From: Methanobacteriota archaeon
Lineage (GTDB): Archaea; Thermoplasmatota; Thermoplasmata; RBG-16-68-12
DNA: 8,081 nt
Direction of reading: 5' to 3'
Assembly (NCBI GenBank): GCA_005879065.1
Contig: VBLU01000097.1
Location: 1 to 8,081, forward strand
In this document: piece after piece, positions 1-3,768 of the stretch
Position numbering within the stretch: position 1 is the stretch's first letter
Layout: each line of letters starts with the position of its first letter
Position numbers and translations under genes: made by a program
The notes under the pieces: generated by a model
Told to the model about the DNA's origin: nothing
The model's database searches: none
Seen by the model: only the letters and a program-made list of their open reading frames with translations

Positions 1-265
1 ACAAATTTCAGCCCAGGTATCGCTAGTGGAACTTGGCCTACCGCGAGAAATCCCACGATCCCGAACGAGAGACCCGAACCGGATTTAGTTCAAGTCCGGA
101 CGGACCCATACCCATGGAGAAATGGACTGGAATTCCGGGACCACGAGATCGCGACCTCGGCCCCAATCACCGCCTGGCCGGGGCTCTCATCTCGGCCCTT
201 TCCGTCACCGACCCCTAGACCGCTCCTGACGCAGGCGAGGCACGAAGGCCGCCAGTCCGCTCCGT
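1..265. other. Left-edge stretch with no supported gene
   Basis: I see no convincing gene here. Short open frames exist on both strands (plus 33-218 from a TTG; minus 90-353), but neither has a recognisable domain, a ribosome binding site or a TATA-like box. The only structure noted is a 5-bp inverted repeat, CCGGA at 79-83 with TCCGG at 95-99, around an 11-nt loop containing GTTCAAG. It resembles a tRNA T-arm but has no matching acceptor stem. Confidence 0.4.
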
Positions 266-517
266 CTACAGCAAGCCGAAGACGACAGAGAGGGCGAGCA
301 CGAGGACAACGACGGTAGTGACAATCACGACGACCGTCCTCGTTCTCGTCCAAAACACCATGCGGGACTTCTTCCGCTCTGCTTCTGCCCCTCCGAGCCC
401 TTCCCGGTCAAGAGCCTGCTGCTCCTTCGACTCTCCCTGCACGCGCATGGATTCCGCCAGTCTCAGAGCCTGCTCTGGGTTTTTGCGCGGGTCAAAGGGA
501 GACTGGCCGGGTCGCAT
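266..517 (-). CDS. Small tail-anchored membrane protein, unknown function
   Basis: This 83-residue protein has a hydrophilic, probably helical and charged N-terminal two thirds (about residues 10-52, rich in Glu, Arg, Lys and Gln). It ends in one strongly hydrophobic segment (about residues 60-83, Val/Leu-rich) that runs to the last residue. That is the layout of a tail-anchored protein with its soluble part in the cytoplasm. The ATG at 517 is chosen because AAGGTGA (524-530, minus strand) sits 6 nt upstream; a second Met at residue 24 has no such site. Codon third positions are mostly G or C, as in neighbouring genes. I do not recognise the family, and nothing indicates a partner. Short open frames precede it on the same strand (524-667 and 492-566), so it may be the distal gene of a small transcript. 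Confidence 0.5.
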   Translation of the reverse strand: MRPGQSPFDPRKNPEQALRLAESMRVQGESKEQQALDREGLGGAEAERKKSRMVFWTRTRTVVVIVTTVVVLVLALSVVFGLL

Positions 518-523
518 GAAGGG

Positions 524-667
524 TCACCTTTTCGTCGTTGAACTCCACATCGTCCAATCCGAGCATAGCACTTCCGACGCGGCCCGGTGCCCGAGAGGGC
601 GTTGACATTCGCGCATCTGACTCTCGACAACGAACATCGCAGACTGGTCCTTAGCGCTGGCCGCCAT
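524..667 (-). CDS. Doubtful 47-residue ORF upstream of the tail-anchored protein
   Basis: An ATG at 667 opens a 47-residue frame whose TGA (524-526) lies inside the ribosome binding site of the downstream 83-residue gene. This spacing would suit translational coupling. Against it, I see no Shine-Dalgarno site or TATA box at the right distance from 667, no recognisable domain, and a competing frame over the same bases (492-566, 24 residues from the ATG at 566) that looks at least as protein-like. It could be coding, a frame-broken small gene, or chance. I keep it only as a low-confidence candidate. Confidence 0.15.
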   Translation of the reverse strand: MAASAKDQSAMFVVESQMRECQRPLGHRAASEVLCSDWTMWSSTTKR

Positions 668-675
668 GGCGATTC

Positions 676-687
676 TTTGTTTACTTG
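676..687 (+). promoter_or_regulatory. Possible TATA region for the DUF488 gene
   Basis: The T-rich stretch TTTGTTTACTTG is the only AT-rich block upstream of the DUF488 gene. If used as a TATA box, transcription would start near 710. That leaves a leader of about 27 nt carrying a weak AAAAGGA ribosome binding site (726-732) before the ATG at 737. The match to an archaeal box is only moderate. Confidence 0.3.
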
Positions 688-736
688 ATCCCGTCGGTCC
701 GGAAATGTTCCCGAGGACGAACGACAAAAGGAACCC

Positions 737-1276
737 ATGTATGGTTGTGGAAATACGAACCTCGTGATCTGGACCGTCGGTCACTCGACGCTGTCCTTTC
801 AAGAATTCTTCGAATTCCTCGCAGGACACCGAATCGAACGACTCGCGGACGTCCGCCGCTTCCCCGCATCCCAGCGGGTCCCATGGGCCACCAAACAAGT
901 GCTCGCCGCCGCGCTTCGAGATCGGGGCATTGATTACGAACACTTCGAGGACCTCGGCGGCTTTCGCAAACCTATGGTCGACAGCCGCAACACCGGCTGG
1001 CGAAATGCGGGGTTTCGAGGATACGCAGACTACATGTCGTCGTCGGAATTCGGCGTGGGATTGGACCGCCTCATTCGGCTCGCGGGACAAAGGCGTACCG
1101 CCATCATGTGCGCCGAGGTGGTGCCTTGGAAATGCCATCGCTCCCTGATATCGGATTCTCTCGTCGCCCGAGGCATTCCTGTGGAACACATCATCTCCTC
1201 GGGAAAGACCGAGCATCATCAGCTCACGAAGTTCGCGAAGGTCGAGGGGCCGCGGGTCACCTATCCCGGTCCCTAG
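737..1276 (+). CDS. DUF488 family protein
   Basis: This 179-residue protein is a full-length DUF488 member, a widespread family without a settled biochemical role. The family hallmarks are in order: TVGHST (13-18), DVRRFP (38-43), the LGG loop (73-75), FRGYADYM (93-100), and MCAE followed by PWKCHR (124-135). Conserved Asp38, Arg40, Cys125, Glu127, Cys133, His134 and Arg135 are all present, so any site is likely intact. It ends just after VTYP, a common end point in the family, supporting the TAG as a true stop. The ATG at 737 has a weak AAAAGGA upstream. A GTG at 764 (residue 10), directly before the conserved VGHS strand, is a reasonable alternative start. The soluble sequence has no signal peptide. 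A small zinc-ribbon frame follows on the same strand. A link to nucleic acid or stress metabolism is sometimes suggested for the family, but nothing here tests it. Confidence 0.9.
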   Translation: MYGCGNTNLVIWTVGHSTLSFQEFFEFLAGHRIERLADVRRFPASQRVPWATKQVLAAALRDRGIDYEHFEDLGGFRKPMVDSRNTGWRNAGFRGYADYMSSSEFGVGLDRLIRLAGQRRTAIMCAEVVPWKCHRSLISDSLVARGIPVEHIISSGKTEHHQLTKFAKVEGPRVTYPGP

Positions 1277-1283
1277 CAAGGTG

Positions 1284-1289
1284 TTTATT
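1284..1289 (+). promoter_or_regulatory. TATA-like box before the zinc-ribbon frame
   Basis: TTTATT lies 8 bases after the DUF488 stop codon and is centred about 28 nt upstream of the ATG at 1315. That is the spacing of an archaeal leaderless transcript. It suggests that the small downstream gene has its own promoter and begins at 1315. Confidence 0.4.
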
Positions 1290-1314
1290 CGTCCCAGGGA
1301 ATCCTCGTACGGGG

Positions 1315-1516
1315 ATGGAAAAGCGGTTCGGAAGGCTTCCTCCTTCAAATTCGCGCGCACGATGAGGAAGTCCGACTCTTGTGTCGATGCGGCCGGAGTC
1401 ATTGGCTCGTCCGCGAACAGTTCTCGGGAGGCGTCCCGTCCCTCTCGGTCACATGCCATAGCTGCGGGACCCGAGGGACGTTCGCGATGGAAGGCGTGAA
1501 GCTGTCCGCGCCTTGA
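1315..1516 (+). CDS. Small zinc-ribbon protein, frame broken at an A4 run
   Basis: The frame ending at TGA 1514-1516 encodes a clear small zinc-ribbon pattern: a CRCG knuckle at about 1382-1393, and a CHSCG knuckle about 20 residues later. It has alternating hydrophobic strands and GC-rich third positions. This frame has no ATG or GTG between the DUF488 TAG (1274) and the first knuckle; only a TTG at 1379 lies directly before the Cys. An ATG at 1315, well placed after a TATA-like box, is one frame off. Removing one A from the AAAA run at 1319-1322 joins that ATG to the zinc-ribbon frame, giving 66 residues starting MESGSEGFLL with Cys at 23, 25, 47 and 50. The break may be a sequencing or assembly error, slippage, or a real frameshift. 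A TTG start at 1379 (45 residues) is the fallback. Function is unknown; such small ribbons often bind nucleic acid or partner proteins. The gene converges on the SDR gene with a 4-bp gap. Confidence 0.45.
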
Positions 1517-1520
1517 GCGA

Positions 1521-2285
1521 TCACCGAAGGGCGTAGCCGCCGTCCACGACGATCGTTTGACCGGTGATGTACGAGGCGTCCTCCGACGCCAGGAATGCGA
1601 CCACACGCGCGACCTCTTCCGGCCGACCCCATCGTTTCAACGCGGGCTCCTCCGCCAAAGCCCTCGTCTCGTCGGTCGAGAGGGCTTGCATCGGGCCCGT
1701 CGAAATGCTGCCGAGCGCGAGGGCGTTTACACGGATCCCGGTCGGGCCATATCGAAGGGCGAGCGCTCGGGTCAGACCCAAGATGCCCGCCTTGGCGACC
1801 AAATAGCTGATGCCAATCCGATCCCCGGTAATCGCGGGCGTCGAGCCGATCAGGATCAGGCTCCCACGACGCGCCTTCACCATCGACGGGAGGACGGCCT
1901 GAGCCACGTACGCGGAGCCGAGGAGGTCGATCTCGAGCGGCTGTCGCATCTCCGCGGGGGTGAGCTCCGTGAAGTCCTTGTTCCATTCTGTCTCGCGGAA
2001 CGGATGGCCCGCGAAGCATGCCGCGACGTCGATGCGCCCGAGGGAACCAATCGTCTGCGCGGCAAGGGTCCGGCACGATCGGGGATCGGTCACGTCGGCT
2101 TGGAGCGCGACCGCCTTTCGGCCGAGGCTCTGTACCTTCTCCACGACGGCCTGGGCAGCCTCTCTCCCGCGGTTGAACTGCACGGCGACGTCCGCTCCCT
2201 CAGAAGCGAATTCCAGGACCGAGGCCTTCCCGATGCCTCCGCTCCCTCCGGTGACGAGCGCGACGCGTCCGTCGAGGCGACCCAC
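1521..2285 (-). CDS. Short-chain dehydrogenase/reductase (SDR family)
   Basis: This cytoplasmic NAD(P)-dependent oxidoreductase has 254 residues, the usual length for a classical SDR. The Rossmann motif TGGSGGIG is at 12-19, and Arg39 after the second strand suggests an NADPH preference. The acidic DV pair is at 64-65. The catalytic Ser148, Tyr161 and Lys165 have normal YxxxK spacing, and the C-terminal IVVDGG motif is present. Two oddities are seen: the NNAG motif reads CFAG (90-93), and the position of the tetrad Asn is Asp120. The GTG at 2285 is chosen over the ATG at 2441. It starts directly before the first beta strand, and an ATTTATTA box is centred 27 nt upstream, fitting a leaderless mRNA. 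The longer frame adds 52 residues of non-homologous character. The sequence resembles the FabG/3-oxoacyl-ACP reductase group, but the substrate cannot be read from it. Confidence 0.9.
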   Translation of the reverse strand: MGRLDGRVALVTGGSGGIGKASVLEFASEGADVAVQFNRGREAAQAVVEKVQSLGRKAVALQADVTDPRSCRTLAAQTIGSLGRIDVAACFAGHPFRETEWNKDFTELTPAEMRQPLEIDLLGSAYVAQAVLPSMVKARRGSLILIGSTPAITGDRIGISYLVAKAGILGLTRALALRYGPTGIRVNALALGSISTGPMQALSTDETRALAEEPALKRWGRPEEVARVVAFLASEDASYITGQTIVVDGGYALR

Positions 2286-2308
2286 GCGGACCGCACGCGC
2301 TCCGCGTG

Positions 2309-2316
2309 TAATAAAT
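2309..2316 (-). promoter_or_regulatory. TATA box of the SDR gene
   Basis: ATTTATTA on the minus strand is centred about 27 nt upstream of the GTG at 2285. The spacing places transcription start at or next to the start codon, so the mRNA would be leaderless. This box is the main reason for preferring 2285 over the longer frame. Confidence 0.6.
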
Positions 2317-2389
2317 CCTCGCGGCAATAGCAGCCAACGCCTCGATTCATCCGTTACGCGGACTCCAGGCCGTGAGAAGAAAGACACAG

Positions 2390-2397
2390 AGATATAC
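2390..2397 (+). promoter_or_regulatory. TATA box of the six-helix membrane protein gene
   Basis: AGATATAC, preceded by a purine-rich AAGACACAG that could serve as a BRE, is centred about 30 nt upstream of the ATG at 2424. It would give a leaderless or nearly leaderless mRNA. GAGGAG at 2410-2415, 8 nt before the ATG, is a second possible initiation signal. The two signals favour the same start codon. Confidence 0.5.
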
Positions 2398-2423
2398 GCA
2401 GGAAAGCGTGAGGAGCCGTCACG

Positions 2424-3041
2424 ATGTTCCATCGCGTCCACGTCTCGACCGAATTCGCCTTCCTCCTGTCAGGCGTTTTCATCATGATCGTCGCGTGGGC
2501 CCTGAACCTGATCGGGGTCGTTTCCGGAGACCAATCATCGGGCCACGGAGCGGGCGACGTCTATCTGTGGCTCTTCCTGATGTTCCAAGGTCTCGCCTTT
2601 TCCACGGTGGGGGTCGTCGGAGCACATTACCGCGAGTTCGCTGCGAACCCGAACCTAGGGAAGCCCTATGTGATCGGCTTCCTGCTCATCGCCGACGGAG
2701 GGCTCCACCTCTTGGCCCTGAACCAACACCTGGGGACTCTGCCGGCCGCCCTCTTTTTCGAAGTCGTCGCCCCCCTCCAGATTCTCGGGGGTATTGCATT
2801 CCCGTATCTCCACCGTCGGTGGGACGCCGCGTGGCTTCTTTTCACCCTTTTCCTGATCGGCGCTTTCGTCGTCACGAGGACCGTCGCCCTTTGGCCAATC
2901 GGGGTCATCGAGGAAGTCGATCTACTCGGGATCCTCTCGAAAGCGGTCGAGCTCGCGATCTGCGTGTTACTGATCTCCGCCATGCGAGCGAACGCTGCGG
3001 AGCGGGACGTTCCCGCGCTATCCGCCGTGAACGGTCCGTGA
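2424..3041 (+). CDS. Six-helix integral membrane protein, unknown function
   Basis: This 205-residue protein has about six hydrophobic segments, near residues 10-33, 47-67, 82-99, 107-126, 136-153 and 164-186, with a polar C-terminal tail. It has no cleavable signal peptide; the first helix starts near residue 10. Notable residues are a His pair at the end of helix 3 (His95 and His102, in a GLHLLALNQH stretch). A TRT motif lies after helix 5, followed by WPIG and an acidic loop before helix 6. This pattern recalls uncharacterised small polytopic membrane proteins of actinobacteria and archaea, but I cannot name the family. The start is fixed by both a TATA box about 30 nt upstream and GAGGAG 8 nt upstream. 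It is divergent from the SDR gene and converges on the oxidase operon with only 20 bp between stop codons. A role in copper handling or respiration is suggested only by location and the His pair. Confidence 0.8.
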   Translation: MFHRVHVSTEFAFLLSGVFIMIVAWALNLIGVVSGDQSSGHGAGDVYLWLFLMFQGLAFSTVGVVGAHYREFAANPNLGKPYVIGFLLIADGGLHLLALNQHLGTLPAALFFEVVAPLQILGGIAFPYLHRRWDAAWLLFTLFLIGAFVVTRTVALWPIGVIEEVDLLGILSKAVELAICVLLISAMRANAAERDVPALSAVNGP

Positions 3042-3061
3042 CTTCGGCGGGTCGTCGAACG

Positions 3062-3466
3062 TCAGCACCCGGGTTGCACGACGAACTGGCGGGTCTCCCC
3101 CCGAGCGAGGAGGTCGGTCTTGTTCAGGCCGGCGACGAACACCCCGGTATCGGCCCTCACAACCTGGAATCCATGAAAATTGATTCCCGTGTTGGTCAGT
3201 GTTATGTTCACGGTGGCGTTATTCGAGTTCGCGCAAATTTCGGGGCCACCTTTCGCGAGCGCATAGCCTCCACCTGCGAACCCCCACTCATGCTCCCGAA
3301 GCGCGATGTCGTTTCCGCTCAAGATGCTGCCCCCACCGCCTGAGACGATAGGCGCTGGGAAGACAAGGCTCACCCAAATGGCGACGATCACGACGAGCCC
3401 GGCAATTCCGGCCACGATTCCGGCGGCCACGTCCGCGCGCACTGACTTGCCTGCCAATCTCTTCAT
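3062..3466 (-). CDS. Membrane-anchored cupredoxin-like protein, short at the C terminus
   Basis: This 134-residue protein has an N-terminal membrane anchor (about residues 12-37), a Gly/Ser linker (42-50), and an outward-facing domain with the early strands of a cupredoxin fold, including EHEWGF (59-64). The likely first copper-ligand region is INFHGF, with His98. In the family, the C-terminal strand begins with a PGTY-type turn and carries the Cys, His and Met ligands. Here the protein stops at PGC (132-134), so that half of the site is absent, and other frames downstream do not restore it. It is the last gene of the oxidase operon. The preceding TAG and this ATG are separated by one GAG codon in the same frame. 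GGAG abuts the ATG with no spacing, so initiation probably relies on coupling, or on the TTG at residue 4 (9 nt after GGAG). It may be a degenerate electron carrier, a copper-free structural subunit, or a gene clipped at its 3' end. Confidence 0.75.
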   Translation of the reverse strand: MKRLAGKSVRADVAAGIVAGIAGLVVIVAIWVSLVFPAPIVSGGGGSILSGNDIALREHEWGFAGGGYALAKGGPEICANSNNATVNITLTNTGINFHGFQVVRADTGVFVAGLNKTDLLARGETRQFVVQPGC

Positions 3467-3469
3467 CTC

Positions 3470-3760
3470 CTACGGAAGCGAACCGTGATGCGGCATCACC
3501 ACGGAGTAAAGCAATGCGATGAACAGCGGAACGACGGTTATGAGCGAGATGACCGCGAAGACCGCGACGGGACGCGGGCCGTATCGCCCATGCATGTACA
3601 CGAGAAAAATGAAAATCGCCTGGAGAGATGCGATGGCCAGGATCGCGGGCCCGGCGAGCGACCCCAGCGCGCCCCCGTCAACCGCGATCAGGATCTCGAC
3701 GATGAGCCCCAGCATGAGGATGCCGTATACCGCCGCGTATTTCGCCTCCTCGATCATCAT
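3470..3760 (-). CDS. Cytochrome c oxidase subunit IV, prokaryotic type
   Basis: This 96-residue protein has three predicted membrane helices (about residues 9-27, 36-56 and 65-89). Its middle segment ends in FIFLVYMHGRYGPR, which matches the hydrophobic-then-YFMHLR pattern of bacterial and archaeal subunit IV (CtaF/CoxD-like). That subunit is a small accessory of caa3/aa3 oxidases that aids assembly or stability of the CuB site. It lies 8 bp after the fused subunit I+III gene and is clearly cotranscribed. GAGGTGA (3764-3770, minus strand) is the ribosome binding site. It lies 3 nt from the ATG at 3760 and 6 nt from an adjacent ATG at 3757, so the shorter 95-residue start is equally likely. 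The protein ends with a His-His pair near the C terminus (MPHHGSLP). It stops with TAG, after which the next gene starts in the same frame. Assignment rests on position, size and helix pattern. Confidence 0.8.
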   Translation of the reverse strand: MMIEEAKYAAVYGILMLGLIVEILIAVDGGALGSLAGPAILAIASLQAIFIFLVYMHGRYGPRPVAVFAVISLITVVPLFIALLYSVVMPHHGSLP

Positions 3761-3768
3761 TCATCACC

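Noticed and set aside
10..106. tRNA-like region with a GTTCAAGTCC T-loop look-alike
   Set aside because: The five bases before TTCAAGT do not pair with those after it, and no 5' acceptor strand complementary to the 3' side is present. Only a 5-bp hairpin with an 11-nt loop remains.
800..818. Palindrome-like GAATTCTTCGAATTC
   Set aside because: It lies within the DUF488 coding sequence and is explained by the codons of an EFFEF stretch, so it is not treated as an operator.
524..1606. 360-residue minus-strand open frame across the DUF488 gene
   Set aside because: It is antisense to the complete DUF488 gene and to the zinc-ribbon frame, with no domain of its own. Only its last 47 codons were kept as a doubtful candidate.
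2286..2441. N-terminal 52-residue extension of the SDR
   Set aside because: It spans the TATA box and divergent promoter region and precedes the normal first strand of the fold. GTG 2285 fits a leaderless start.
2372..3343. 323-residue plus-strand frame over the six-helix protein
   Set aside because: It is Arg/Pro-rich, in the wrong frame relative to the clear membrane protein, and runs antisense into the cupredoxin-like gene.
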